Shown: positions 9,909-18,758, numbered from the stretch's first letter. The stretch: DNA of 64,000 bases from Bacteroidaceae bacterium (GCA_017619585.1 JAFZSA010000034.1:62001-126000), one strand, 5' to 3'. Notes: a model not told the origin generated them from the letters alone. Numbers and translations are program-made.

Positions 9909-11078
9909 CTACTTTAATGCTGCAACAATCTGGTCGATAGCCTTATTGACAATAGAGCGGGGACAACCTACGTTCATACGCATGTAGCCCTTGCCACCAG
10001 GTCCGAACATGGCACCTGAGTTGAGGCCGACCTGTGCCTTGTTGGCAAAGAAATCATCCAGTTCCTCTTGTGTCTCATAGCCTAAGCCTCTGCAATCCAA
10101 GAAGACCAGGAAGCTGGCTTGCGGACGGATGGGAACAATCTGAGGACATTCCTGCTGCATACGTTCGCAGAGCAGGTCTATATTCCCTTGCACATACTCT
10201 AACATCTGGGTCTTCCATTCCAGTCCCTGAGAACTGTAGCAGGCAGCTACGCAGTCGTAGGCAAAGACATTGCCAAGGTCGAAGTCGTTCCCCTCGATAT
10301 AGGTGAAGAGCTTACGGCGTTTCTTGGGTTCATAGACAATGGCCTGAGACGCTACTATGCCGGGCATATTAAACGTCTTGGTGGGTGCCTGCAGGGTGAT
10401 ACTGTTCAGGCGGGCCTCCTCGCTGACACTGGCAAAGGGTATGTGGCGGCGACCTCCGAGGAGCATATCGCAATGAATCTCGTCGCTGACAACCAGAACA
10501 CCTTCCTCGGCACAGATTTGGGCAATTTCTTGCAGTTGCTCGCGTGTCCAGCAAATGCCTGCTGGGTTATGAGGATTACACAGAATCATCATGCGGCAGC
10601 CTTTGATATCGTGGCGCAGCTGATCCATATCCATGGTGAAGCTCTCTTGGGTGCGAACCAATGAATTGAAGACTATCTGCCTGCCGCTATGCTCGGGAAC
10701 AATGCGGAAGGGGTGATAGACGGGCTCCTGGATGAGAATCTTGTCGCCTGGTTCTGTGAAGCATTGCACACACAGGTAGATGCCGCAGACCACGCCGGGG
10801 ATGTAGGTAACTTCCTCGCGTTTCAGGTCCACGCCAAACTGCTCGTGGTTCCATCGGCAGATGTTGTTCCAGTAGGCATCATGACTGCAGGTATAACCCA
10901 GAATGCCTTGCTGCATACGTTGCTGCATGGCTTCCAAAACAAAGGGTGGGGTACGGAAGTCCATATCTGCCACCCACATGGGTATGGCATCCTTGTTACT
11001 ACAGCACCATTCCACACGGTCGTACTTCACACAGTCAGTACCCTTGCGTGGTACCAGTTCTGAAAAATCATAATTCAT
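9909..11078 (-). CDS. patB: MalY/PatB-family C-S lyase (PLP-dependent)
   Basis: 389 residues, the usual length. Fold-type I aminotransferase of the MalY/PatB branch, which typically splits cystathionine or cysteine conjugates to pyruvate, ammonia and a thiol. The N-terminus 'DAIPMWVADMDFRTPP' is diagnostic. The PLP-binding lysine is in 'QAPTKTFNMPG' and the phosphate/Asp region in 'VVSDEIHCDML'. The start codon lies inside a heptamer repeat (see 11071), so the first residues MNYD may be repeat-derived. It is last in the minus-strand run, 68 bp after the FMN-binding gene. Confidence 0.9.
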   Translation of the reverse strand: MNYDFSELVPRKGTDCVKYDRVEWCCSNKDAIPMWVADMDFRTPPFVLEAMQQRMQQGILGYTCSHDAYWNNICRWNHEQFGVDLKREEVTYIPGVVCGIYLCVQCFTEPGDKILIQEPVYHPFRIVPEHSGRQIVFNSLVRTQESFTMDMDQLRHDIKGCRMMILCNPHNPAGICWTREQLQEIAQICAEEGVLVVSDEIHCDMLLGGRRHIPFASVSEEARLNSITLQAPTKTFNMPGIVASQAIVYEPKKRRKLFTYIEGNDFDLGNVFAYDCVAACYSSQGLEWKTQMLEYVQGNIDLLCERMQQECPQIVPIRPQASFLVFLDCRGLGYETQEELDDFFANKAQVGLNSGAMFGPGGKGYMRMNVGCPRSIVNKAIDQIVAALK

Positions 11079-11134
11079 AATTCATAGTTCATAGTTCATA
11101 GTTACGCTAACCGCTAACCGCTAATCGCTAACCA
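11071..11134. repeat. Two adjoining 7-bp repeat arrays
   Basis: Units of TTCATAR (about four copies) are followed by GCTAACC/GCTAATC (four copies). The first array overlaps the malY start codon. Confidence 0.8.
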
Positions 11135-11146
11135 TATAAACGTTCT

Positions 11147-11533
11147 TCACTTCTGATTCTTAACGTAGTATTCGCAACCGGTCTGAACATTCTTCAGCAA
11201 GGCTTTGCTGGACATGGTAGCACCGGTGACGGCATCAACCTTGGCCTTGGCAGCCTTCTTGACGTCCATGCCGTCCCATTTGGGCAGCATCTCTTTCTTT
11301 ATCAAAGCCCAGAATTTGGGAGTCTCTGCATTGCGCAGGGTCTTTATCTTATTTATTTTGCCGTCCTTGATGTAGATCTTAATGGGAGTGACATCAGCAT
11401 ATCCTTTGACATTGGCACAGAGTGTGGTGGTGTTGATTACCGTCATACCCTGTTCTTCTGAAATGGGTGAATCCTGCGCATAGCTCATGAGTGTGAGAGC
11501 CAGCAGGGGAGCTGTAAACAATCTTTTCTTCAT
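11147..11533 (-). CDS. Small exported FMN-binding (flavinylated) protein
   Basis: 128 residues from the ATG at 11533. This ATG overlaps the TAA of the preceding aldo/keto reductase by one base, indicating translational coupling. A signal peptide (MKKRLFTAPLLALTLMSYAQ) precedes a single FMN-binding domain of the NqrC/RnfG kind. 'VDAVTGATMSS' near residue 95 is the motif in which ApbE attaches FMN covalently to the Thr. The protein is therefore expected to be an extracytoplasmic electron carrier, and its likely partner is the co-translated reductase with Fe-S clusters. No apbE gene is in the window. A longer frame to 11620 exists but lacks the signal-peptide start. Confidence 0.8.
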   Translation of the reverse strand: MKKRLFTAPLLALTLMSYAQDSPISEEQGMTVINTTTLCANVKGYADVTPIKIYIKDGKINKIKTLRNAETPKFWALIKKEMLPKWDGMDVKKAAKAKVDAVTGATMSSKALLKNVQTGCEYYVKNQK

Positions 11534-12888
11534 TATCTTTTCCTTAATATTTCTGCAATGCGGCCCATCTGGTTGGGGATACGGATATGCTGCGGGCACT
11601 TGGGAAGGCACGCTTCGCAATCAGTACATTTAGTGGCCCATTGTTTCTTGTTGAGTCCTTTCTGGAATAATTTGTTGACGCTGTCCAGACGTTTCTGATA
11701 GTCGGGAGCAGTTTTGTCGGGCAACGGCAGAACGCCATCCGTAACCGCCTTGTTGTAGATGGCAAAGTTTTCTGGGATGTTCAGACCGAAGCCGCAGGGC
11801 ATGCAGTACTTGCAATAGGTGCAGGGGACGACGGGGACACCGTTCATCTTATCGGCAATCTTTTCCATCAGGGCGAACTCGCTATCGCTGCATGTTTCCA
11901 GAGGCGAGTAGGTGGCAACATTCTCTTGTAGCACCTCCATGGTGGTCATACCGGACAGTACGGTTAGTACGTTGGAATGTGAACCAACCCAACGGAAAGC
12001 CCATCGTGCTGGACTGTCAGAGGGGCGAACCTCCTTCATCATGCCCTTTACATCCTCTGGCACATTGGCCAGACGACCGCCTAAGAGCGGTTCCATGATA
12101 ACACACTGGATGCCTGCCTTCTCCAACTTGTTGTACAGATATTCGGCATCAGTATTGCCACGGCGTGCATCAGCATGACGCCAGTCTATGTAGTTCATCT
12201 GAATCTGGACAAAGTCCCATTCAAAATCATCGTTGTTGTCTACCAGATAGTCAAAGGTCTCTATACTTCCGTGGAATGAGAAACCCAGATTACGGATACG
12301 ACCAGCCTTACGTTCCTGCTGGAAGAATTCCAGAACGCCATTATCCTCAAAGCGCTCCTTGAAATCAGCCGTTCCCTTTCCGCCTACGTTGTGCAGCAGG
12401 TAGTAGTCGATATAATCCACTTTCAGCAGTTCCAAAGAACGCTGGTACATCTGCTTGCAGCTTTCCAGGTTCCACTGGTTACGTCCGAAGTTGGAAAGCT
12501 TGGTGGCAACGAAGTATTTGTCGCGAGGATGACGTGAGAGTGCAATACCCACAGCCTCCTCGGAATGACCATTGTGGTAAATGGGAGCTGTATCAAAGTA
12601 GTTCACGCCATGAGCCAGGGCATAGTCAACCTCCTGATTCACCATATCCTGGTTGATGACACGGTCCTTAGAAGGAAGGCGCATCATACCATATCCCAAA
12701 AGCGATACCTTGTCTCCTGTCCTGCGGTTCTCGCGGAAAGACATCTTGCCGGGGTCCGCTGTTTGCTCATCGGGCTTGCCAAAAGCACTAAGTGGTGACA
12801 TAGCCATGATTCCCACTGCTGAAGCGCCGCCCCATCCTAATCTCTTCAGGAAGTCGCGTCGACTCTTGTTCTGTTTGTTTTCTGCCAT
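11533..12888 (-). CDS. Tat-exported aldo/keto reductase with Fe-S C-terminus
   Basis: 451 residues. The N-terminus has a twin-arginine signal ('SRRDFLKRLGWGGASA'). The centre is an aldo/keto reductase barrel: 'FDTAPIYHNGHSEEAVG' contains the catalytic Asp/Tyr region, followed by 'VATKLS' and 'DYYLLHNV'. The last ~100 residues carry Cys clusters 'CTYCKYCMPCGF' and 'CTDCEACLPKCPQHI', typical of two [4Fe-4S] centres. This family is common in Bacteroidota, but its substrate is not known to me. Tat export of a folded redox enzyme plus the overlapping flavinylated FMN protein suggests a small envelope redox pair. Confidence 0.88.
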   Translation of the reverse strand: MAENKQNKSRRDFLKRLGWGGASAVGIMAMSPLSAFGKPDEQTADPGKMSFRENRRTGDKVSLLGYGMMRLPSKDRVINQDMVNQEVDYALAHGVNYFDTAPIYHNGHSEEAVGIALSRHPRDKYFVATKLSNFGRNQWNLESCKQMYQRSLELLKVDYIDYYLLHNVGGKGTADFKERFEDNGVLEFFQQERKAGRIRNLGFSFHGSIETFDYLVDNNDDFEWDFVQIQMNYIDWRHADARRGNTDAEYLYNKLEKAGIQCVIMEPLLGGRLANVPEDVKGMMKEVRPSDSPARWAFRWVGSHSNVLTVLSGMTTMEVLQENVATYSPLETCSDSEFALMEKIADKMNGVPVVPCTYCKYCMPCGFGLNIPENFAIYNKAVTDGVLPLPDKTAPDYQKRLDSVNKLFQKGLNKKQWATKCTDCEACLPKCPQHIRIPNQMGRIAEILRKR

Positions 12889-12901
12889 ATTAGTCTGAGA
12901 G

Positions 12902-13912
12902 TTAATTTTGAATGATTTGTTCTGTCTGTAAAAGCTTGCGTATGTCTTCTATTATGCTGAACAGCTCTTCTACTGTCTCGGCACGTAGCATTCGGATGCG
13001 TGTCTCGCGGAAGTTGGGAATGCCCTTGAAGATGGGTGTTGCTGCCAGATGGCGACGTACATGCAGGATGCCCCGGTACTCGTCTATGCGTTCTACCGAG
13101 GTAATGACCTGCTGTTTCAGTATATCTATCTTTTCATCCAAAGACAAGGGAGTCTCGGGATGTGTAATCTCGTGGAATATCCAGGGGCGACCAAAGGTGG
13201 CACGACCTATCATTACGGCATCTACGCCATAGCGGTCAAAGCACTCGCGGGCACGCTCTGCTGTGGTGATGTCTCCATTGCCGATGATGGGGATATGCAT
13301 GCGTGGGTTAGCCTTCACAGCTCCTATGAGGGTCCAGTCGGCCTCGCCTGTGTACATCTGGGCGCGTGTTCTGCCATGCAGGGTAAGGGCCTGAATGCCA
13401 CAGTCCTGAAGTCTCTCTGCCAAATCTACAATAAATGGCGTGCCGGAAGGCAGGTAAAGAGATTTCTCGTCCCATGCCAGACGTGTCTTGACTGTTACGG
13501 GAGTACCTGGAACAGCCTCCACAACAGCCTTGGTAATATCCAGAAGAAGTGGCACGTTCTGCAGCATACCGCTTCCCGCGCCTTTGCCGGCAACCTTCTT
13601 GACAGGGCAACCGAAGTTGATGTCCAATACATCGGGGTGTGCCTGATCGACAACAATCTTGGCAGCCTCGCGTACAGAGTCTACATCCTTTCCGTATATC
13701 TGAATGGCAACGGGACGCTCATCATCGCAGACCTTCAGCTTCTCCAGACTCTTGTTGACCATGCGTATGAGCGCATCGCTGGAGACGAACTCGGAATACA
13801 CCATAGCAGCTCCCATCTGCCTGCAAAGCAGACGGAAACCAATATCTGTGACATCCTCCATGGGTGCCAGCAGAACGGGACGTTCTCCAAGATTAATGTT
13901 TCCTATGTTCAC
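12902..13912 (-). CDS. dusB: tRNA-dihydrouridine synthase
   Basis: 336 residues. FMN enzyme reducing uridine to dihydrouridine in tRNA D-loops. Visible features are the N-terminal 'LAPMEDVTDIGFRLL', the active-site 'NFGCPVKKVAGKGAGSGML' with the catalytic Cys, 'VTVKTRL', 'LHGRTRAQMYTGEADW' and the phosphate-binding 'IGNGDI' and 'VMIGRATFGRPW'. Thirteen bases separate it from the downstream reductase gene. A C/G-rich palindromic repeat separates it from sufE, so it may be a promoter-proximal or internal gene of the run. Confidence 0.95.
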   Translation of the reverse strand: MNIGNINLGERPVLLAPMEDVTDIGFRLLCRQMGAAMVYSEFVSSDALIRMVNKSLEKLKVCDDERPVAIQIYGKDVDSVREAAKIVVDQAHPDVLDINFGCPVKKVAGKGAGSGMLQNVPLLLDITKAVVEAVPGTPVTVKTRLAWDEKSLYLPSGTPFIVDLAERLQDCGIQALTLHGRTRAQMYTGEADWTLIGAVKANPRMHIPIIGNGDITTAERARECFDRYGVDAVMIGRATFGRPWIFHEITHPETPLSLDEKIDILKQQVITSVERIDEYRGILHVRRHLAATPIFKGIPNFRETRIRMLRAETVEELFSIIEDIRKLLQTEQIIQN

Positions 13913-13920
13913 GATATATT

Positions 13921-13967
13921 AGCAGCCCCACCCCGTCCCTCCCCAAAGGAGAGGGAGAATGGGGTTG
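13921..13967. repeat. C/G-rich palindromic intergenic repeat
   Basis: An imperfect inverted repeat of CCCCACCCCGTCCCTCCCC and GGAGAGGGAGAATGGGG around CAAA. It is one of about ten related elements in the window; a second, inverted copy sits at about 14030-14070 inside the sufE 3' end. Confidence 0.75.
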
Positions 13968-14025
13968 TCTATTTGGGGTTTTGAATTTTGCTTTTTGAAT
14001 AAAACTTTTTCCTTTTTTATCTCTC

Positions 14026-14481
14026 CTATTCTTTGCTCTCTCCTCCTTTGGGGGAGTCGGAGGGGGCTTTCACTTTAAATGCTAGTGCGTAAAGTTTCAT
14101 TTGCTTTAGCATAGCCAGCAAGCCGTTGCTACGGGTAGGAGAAAGATGCTCGCGCAGACCAATCTTCTCTATGAAGTAGAGGTCGGCATCCAGAATCTCC
14201 TGTGGTGTATGGTCGCTGAGGACTCTGATGAGCAGTGCCACTATACCTTTTACTATTAGGGCATCGCTCTCGGCCTGAAAGTGAAGGAGGCCGTTCTGCA
14301 TGTCTGCTTGCAGCCAGACACGACTCTGGCATCCGTCTATCAGGTTCTGCTCCGTCTTGTATTTGTTGTCGAGTGGTGCCTGTTCGCTGCCCAGATCTAT
14401 AAGCATCTGGTAACGGTCCATCCAATCGTCAAAGTCGGAGAACTCCTCAATTATTTCGTCTTGTATCTCGTTGATTGTCAT
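14026..14481 (-). CDS. sufE: SufE-family Fe-S assembly protein
   Basis: 151 residues. Sulfur-acceptor partner of the cysteine desulfurase SufS. The family core is clear: 'EEFSDFDDWMDRYQMLIDLG' and 'LIDGCQSRVWL', in which the Cys receives the persulfide, followed by 'IVKGIVALLIRVLSDHTPQEIL' and 'LGL..HLSPTRSNGL'-like ends. The final residues 'KAPSDSPKGGESKE' are encoded by the C/G-rich palindromic repeat and are not part of the normal family end. The ATG overlaps the stop of the upstream M28 gene (ATGA), so the two are coupled. Confidence 0.9.
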   Translation of the reverse strand: MTINEIQDEIIEEFSDFDDWMDRYQMLIDLGSEQAPLDNKYKTEQNLIDGCQSRVWLQADMQNGLLHFQAESDALIVKGIVALLIRVLSDHTPQEILDADLYFIEKIGLREHLSPTRSNGLLAMLKQMKLYALAFKVKAPSDSPKGGESKE

Positions 14482-15470
14482 AATTCCTCGTTGTAAATAA
14501 GTTGTGTCAAAGTCTGTCCTACAGCCTCCAGGACGTTGACGTCAATATTCTCTGGCGTGTCATTGACAGTGTGCCAGGTAGGACCGAAGCTGCTGGGTCC
14601 GTCTGTGAAGTTAGGCACAATGTCTATGCAGGGGATGCGGGCTATGCGGTTTACGTTTACGTGGTCATCCATCAGGTAGCCGCCATCCCTGTTCAGGGGG
14701 AAGTAATGTCCGTAGCCCAACTGGTTTCCTAAGCGTACCACCAGACTTGCTATGGGCTGGGCGTAGTCCTGACTCACCTTCTCGGCAGGGAATACGCTGC
14801 CTCTGCCACCGACCATATCAAGCAGTACACCGTAGCGGGCGCGGTAGCCTTCCTCCTGTGCACGTTCTGCCCAGAACTTAGAGCCCAGACACCATGTATC
14901 TGAAGTGGACTCTTCTGTCTCTGCCCACTGGGGTGTTCCCATATCCTCGGCATCGAAGCAGATGAAGTCTATGCCTACCTTTATGGGAGTCTCTTGCAGC
15001 AGACGGCAAATCTCCATCATCATAGCCACACCGCTGGCACCATCGTTGGCAGCTAGTACGGGAGTGCGGTGATTCTTTTCGTCTTCATCGTTATCGGCCC
15101 AAGGACGACTGTCCCAATGAGCACAGATAATGATACGGTCCGTATTGTCAGGATTCAGTTTTGCAATGATATTGCAGGCGGGCAGCACCTTTCCGTCCCA
15201 CAGGGTAACATCGGCCTGCTGCTCCTCTACTACAGCTCCGAAACGGCGGAACTGCTCTACAAGGTACTGACGGCACAGACCGGCTTCCTTGGATCCCGTT
15301 ACACGCGGACCGAATTCGCACTGCTCCTGAATGTATTTCATACAGGTGTCTGCATTAAAGGTGGGACAGGGAGCCAGGGTAATGGTGTCGGGCCCTCCGA
15401 TGTTTCTTCCGCTTCTGCCCCCACAGGCAGCAAGCATACATGCCAATACGGCAAATAGAATGTATCTCAT
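14478..15470 (-). CDS. M28-family lipoprotein, glutaminyl-cyclase-like
   Basis: 330 residues from the ATG at 15470, chosen because it gives a lipoprotein signal (MRYILFAVLACMLAAC, lipobox LAAC). The metallopeptidase M28 zinc ligands are visible in order: 'CAHWDSRPWAD', 'LAANDGASGVA', 'CFDAEDMG', 'LLDMVGG' and 'DDHVNVN'. Within M28 the sequence is closest in style to bacterial glutaminyl-peptide cyclotransferases ('RPWADND' and 'DAED' spacing), which convert N-terminal Gln to pyroglutamate; an aminopeptidase is the alternative. Such a cyclase lipoprotein is typical of Bacteroidota, where many exported proteins begin with Gln after signal cleavage. Confidence 0.85.
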   Translation of the reverse strand: MRYILFAVLACMLAACGGRSGRNIGGPDTITLAPCPTFNADTCMKYIQEQCEFGPRVTGSKEAGLCRQYLVEQFRRFGAVVEEQQADVTLWDGKVLPACNIIAKLNPDNTDRIIICAHWDSRPWADNDEDEKNHRTPVLAANDGASGVAMMMEICRLLQETPIKVGIDFICFDAEDMGTPQWAETEESTSDTWCLGSKFWAERAQEEGYRARYGVLLDMVGGRGSVFPAEKVSQDYAQPIASLVVRLGNQLGYGHYFPLNRDGGYLMDDHVNVNRIARIPCIDIVPNFTDGPSSFGPTWHTVNDTPENIDVNVLEAVGQTLTQLIYNEEL

Positions 15471-15484
15471 TATTAAATATAAGC

Positions 15485-17200
15485 TTAATTGTTTCTTATC
15501 TGTTCCATGACACGCAGGAAGTTGCCTCCCCAAATCATCTGGATCTGCTCCTCGGTATAGCGCTCCTGCAACAAGCGGCGTGTGAAGTTGATAACCTCTG
15601 ATGCATTGGCCATACCAGGTACACCACCATCGCCATCGAAGTCGGTGCCGATGCCTACGTGTTCAATTCCCATGATGTTGACCATGTGGTTCAGGTGTTC
15701 TACGGCATCCAGGATGGTAGCCTGACCATCGGTACGCAGGAACCCGTTGTACATGGTAACCTGAGCTACACCGCCCTTCTGTGCCAATGCCTTCATCTGT
15801 TCGTCTGTAAGGTTGCGGGGATGATTGCAAAGGGCGCGGGCACTACTGTGACTGCATACAATAGGTTTCTGACTAACCTCCAGGGCATCATAGAAACTGG
15901 ATTCGGCAGCATGGCTCATATCCACCATGATACCCAGACGGTTCATTTCCTGAACTACCTTTTCTCCGAACGGACTCAATCCTCCATGCTCGGCATTACC
16001 TTTGGCTGAGTCGCAGATATCATTGTCGCCGTTGTGGCAGAGTGTCATATAGACAATGCCTCGTTTGGCGAAGTGTTCCAACTGACTCAGATCCTTTCCA
16101 ATGGCATAGCCGTTCTCTATTCCTAACATGATAGCCTTCTTGCCAGCCCGTTTGAGGTGTGCAATGTCGGATGGGTTATAGGCAATATCCACTGCCGTGC
16201 AGTTGGCTGCCACCATCTCTTCTATCTGTGTAAGGATACGGTCGGCCTTTGCCGTTGCAGCTAAGAGTGATTCAGCATCACGTTCACCCTGTTTCAGGTA
16301 AGCTACCATGATGGAAGCGTCCAGAAAACCCTCCCTCATCTTGGGCAGGTCCACCAGTACCTTGTCGGTCCGCTTGGCAAACATATCTGCTGTAAAGCCT
16401 TCCGAGAAGAACATGGGTGTATCACAATGGCTGTCCAAGGTGATGATACGACTGTGAATACGCTTGGCTTCTGCAAAGGATGAGGCTTCTGATATGAGCC
16501 AGTCAAAGAGCGGCATCATGCAACGGCAGCCTCTGGTGATGAAACATTCGGGGTGCCACTGAACACCGATAATACTTTTGAACTCATTGCTTTCTACTGC
16601 CTCAATCACGCCATCGGTAGCTTTTGCTGCCACCCGCAACAGAGGGCCAGGTGTGCGCACAGCCTGATGATGGAAGGAGTTGACGGGCAGTCCTTTCTCT
16701 ACAGCCTCGGGGAAGAGGCGTGAAAGGATGCTTCCGGCCTCCATCTTCACTGTATGCGAGGCATAAGCACGGTCCAAATCTTGGTCGTGTTTTACCAATG
16801 GCGCATCATTGTACTGCGTATTGAGGTCCTGATAGACAGTTCCGCCAAGGGCAGCTACCAGCGTCTGGATTCCTCGGCAGATACCCAGCATGGGAATCTG
16901 GCGGTTGTAGGCTTCGCGTACCAATAGAAGTTCCATCTCATCGCGTTGCGGACAGATGCCATGCAGTCCGGGTATGGGTTCCTCGCCCAACAGGAGCGGA
17001 TTGATGTCTCCTCCTCCTGAGAGCAGGATGCCGTCCACTCTGTCAAGTGTCTGGCAGAGAGCTTCCTCATCGGTGTAGGGAGGGAGCACAAGAGGGATGC
17101 CGCCTGCCTGTAGGACAGACTGGTAGTAACCTTGTGCCAACTCACATCCTTTGGCACCGAAGTTACCGGTAATACCTATTATGGGGCGTGCTGCTTGCAT
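15485..17200 (-). CDS. Fusion of C26-type amidotransferase and M19 dipeptidase
   Basis: 571 residues in one uninterrupted frame. Residues 1-235 are a class I glutamine-amidotransferase-like hydrolase of the gamma-Glu-GABA hydrolase (peptidase C26) type. It has the nucleophile elbow 'GICRGIQTL', 'LLSGGGDINP', and the His/Glu pair in 'GVQWHPE'. Residues 245-571 are a membrane (renal) dipeptidase, M19: 'LDSHCDTP' zinc site, 'GIENGYAIG', 'DMSHAAESSF', 'VCSHSSARALCNHPRNL' and 'GIGTDFDGDGG'. No signal peptide is visible, so it is cytoplasmic as read. The two halves together could process gamma-glutamyl peptides and the dipeptides released. It starts nine bases after the Lrp-type regulator gene. Confidence 0.85.
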   Translation of the reverse strand: MQAARPIIGITGNFGAKGCELAQGYYQSVLQAGGIPLVLPPYTDEEALCQTLDRVDGILLSGGGDINPLLLGEEPIPGLHGICPQRDEMELLLVREAYNRQIPMLGICRGIQTLVAALGGTVYQDLNTQYNDAPLVKHDQDLDRAYASHTVKMEAGSILSRLFPEAVEKGLPVNSFHHQAVRTPGPLLRVAAKATDGVIEAVESNEFKSIIGVQWHPECFITRGCRCMMPLFDWLISEASSFAEAKRIHSRIITLDSHCDTPMFFSEGFTADMFAKRTDKVLVDLPKMREGFLDASIMVAYLKQGERDAESLLAATAKADRILTQIEEMVAANCTAVDIAYNPSDIAHLKRAGKKAIMLGIENGYAIGKDLSQLEHFAKRGIVYMTLCHNGDNDICDSAKGNAEHGGLSPFGEKVVQEMNRLGIMVDMSHAAESSFYDALEVSQKPIVCSHSSARALCNHPRNLTDEQMKALAQKGGVAQVTMYNGFLRTDGQATILDAVEHLNHMVNIMGIEHVGIGTDFDGDGGVPGMANASEVINFTRRLLQERYTEEQIQMIWGGNFLRVMEQIRNN

Positions 17201-17209
17201 ATAGGGAGA

Positions 17210-17707
17210 TTATTCCTCTTCGAGTGAAATGGGTTTTGTCTCCTCGCGCTGCAGACCAATGGGTACCTCCTTCTTGATGCTCTGCTTCAGGGAGATAAGG
17301 GTCTCTGTAGAAACAACACCGGCAATCTCCTGAAGACGGTTGTTCAGCAACTCCATCAGGTGTGCATTGTCGCGTGCATACAATTTGATAAGCATGGTGT
17401 AAGGACCTGTTGTGAAGTGACACTCTACAATCTCGGGAATCTTCAGGAACTCCTGAACAACACCTTTGTACATAGAGCCCTTCTCGAGTGTGATACCTAC
17501 ATAGGTGCAGGTGTTGTATCCCAGACTGGCAGGATTTACATGGTAACCGGAACCTACGATAACGCCCATGTCAATGAGACGCTGTACACGTTGGTGGATA
17601 GCAGCTCGGCTGACACCACATTCTGCGGCTACATCCTTAAAGGGGATTCTTGCATTGTTAGAGATAATCTCGAGGATTTTCTTGTCCAGGTTGTCAATCT
17701 TTTCCAT
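17210..17707 (-). CDS. Lrp/AsnC-family transcriptional regulator
   Basis: 165 residues from the ATG at 17707 ('MEKIDNLDKKILEIISNNARIPFKDVA'), the usual AsnC start; an in-frame ATG further upstream overlaps the promoter box. The N-terminal winged HTH ('VAAECGVSRAAIHQRVQRL') is followed by the RAM/ASNC ligand domain ('TCTYVGITLEKGSMYKGVV...VVSTETLISLK'). Such proteins sense amino acids. It heads the run with the C26-M19 peptidase immediately after it, so it may control peptide/amino-acid salvage and its own synthesis. Confidence 0.92.
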   Translation of the reverse strand: MEKIDNLDKKILEIISNNARIPFKDVAAECGVSRAAIHQRVQRLIDMGVIVGSGYHVNPASLGYNTCTYVGITLEKGSMYKGVVQEFLKIPEIVECHFTTGPYTMLIKLYARDNAHLMELLNNRLQEIAGVVSTETLISLKQSIKKEVPIGLQREETKPISLEEE

Positions 17708-17737
17708 AATACAATGTTTTTTGTAATATTTTGATAG

Positions 17738-17745
17738 CAAAATTA
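17738..17745 (-). promoter_or_regulatory. -7 box of the Lrp-headed run
   Basis: TAATTTTG on the minus strand fits TAnnTTTG, about 30 bp upstream of the chosen start. This supports choosing the ATG at 17707 over the earlier one at 17740. Confidence 0.5.
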
Positions 17746-17782
17746 CGATAATTATGTAATTTCAGAAAGAATATGGACAAAA

Positions 17783-17817
17783 AAAAAGACACCAAACGGT
17801 AAATTTGGTGTCTTTTT
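17783..17817 (-). terminator. Terminator of the FKBP operon
   Basis: Fourteen-bp arms AAAAAGACACCAAA / TTTGGTGTCTTTTT with loop CGGTAAA, 17 bp beyond the stop of the last FKBP gene. Symmetrical A/T flanks make it usable in both directions. Confidence 0.85.
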
Positions 17818-17833
17818 GCTTATTTTAAGATGT

Positions 17834-18724
17834 TTATTTCACAATCTCCAGCAACTCAACGGTAAATATCAGTGTAGAGAAGGGAGGAATCTTACCCTGC
17901 TCTCTGTCTCCGTAAGCTAACTGCTGAGGAATGTAAAGCATCCACTTGCTACCTACGGGCATCATGGTCAGGGCCTCGGTCCATCCCTTGATAACCTGAT
18001 TAGCGGGGAAGGTGGCGGGCTGGTTACGCTTGTAAGAGCTGTCGAACTCAGTACCGTCAATAAGGTGGCCTTCGTAGTTCACCTTTACCTTGTCGGTAGC
18101 CTGAGGAATCTCGCCGGTTCCCTTGGTGATAATTTTGTACTGCAGACCACTGGCTGTTGTCTGGATGCTGTCGGCCTTAGCATTCTTCTTCAGGAACTCC
18201 TCGCCGGCAATACGGTTGGCACCGTACTTCTTCTCCATCTTAACATTATGGTAATACTCCATCTGCTTTCTGACAACGGTCTGGACGCTATCCATGCTGA
18301 TAGTCATGTTGGACTGTGTGATACCATCCTGGAATCCCTGAACGAAAAGGGCTTTGTTCAGAACGTTCACACTGTCGTTAATCTGCTTGTTAGCCTGTGC
18401 AATTACCTGATTCTCTACCTGAGAACGGATCTCAACACCGGCCAGACGGGCTTTCTCCTTCTTGTCAGCTTCAGTAAGTTCGGTCTGCTGGAAGCCCTTT
18501 ACGAAATCAGACAGATAGGCTGCGTCAACACCCATGCGATGTGTCAGATATTCTGTCAGACCCTGAGTGTTGGCTTTGCCGAGCAGATAGCTGAATGTGT
18601 CAACTGAAACAGTATCGACTACTTCAACGGGAGCCTTTGCCTTCTTGCTTGTCTTCTTCTTGCTGGCAGCTGATGTGCCTAAAGCCAGAAGGGCGCAAAG
18701 AGAAAATAGAACAATCTTTTTCAT
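17834..18724 (-). CDS. FKBP-type peptidyl-prolyl isomerase (exported)
   Basis: 296 residues. A signal peptide (MKKIVLFSLCALLALGTSAAS) is followed by a basic stretch and a Mip-type helical dimerisation domain (residues ~40-180). The C-terminal FKBP domain ('KVKVNYEGHLIDGTEFDSSYKRNQPATFPANQVIKGW' onward) retains the active-site aromatic/Asp pattern. It helps fold exported proteins in the periplasm. Third of three tandem paralogs, 34 bp after the second. Confidence 0.92.
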   Translation of the reverse strand: MKKIVLFSLCALLALGTSAASKKKTSKKAKAPVEVVDTVSVDTFSYLLGKANTQGLTEYLTHRMGVDAAYLSDFVKGFQQTELTEADKKEKARLAGVEIRSQVENQVIAQANKQINDSVNVLNKALFVQGFQDGITQSNMTISMDSVQTVVRKQMEYYHNVKMEKKYGANRIAGEEFLKKNAKADSIQTTASGLQYKIITKGTGEIPQATDKVKVNYEGHLIDGTEFDSSYKRNQPATFPANQVIKGWTEALTMMPVGSKWMLYIPQQLAYGDREQGKIPPFSTLIFTVELLEIVK

Positions 18725-18730
18725 TTTCTT

Positions 18731-18757
18731 AATCCCTAATCTCTAATCCCTAATCCA
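18731..18757. repeat. 7-bp repeat array between two FKBP genes
   Basis: About three to four units of CCCTAAT/CTCTAAT fill the short gap between the second and third FKBP genes. Confidence 0.75.
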
Positions 18758-18758
18758 A

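Noticed and set aside
13049..13984. 311-codon plus-strand open frame
   Set aside because: Antisense to dusB and runs into a palindromic repeat.
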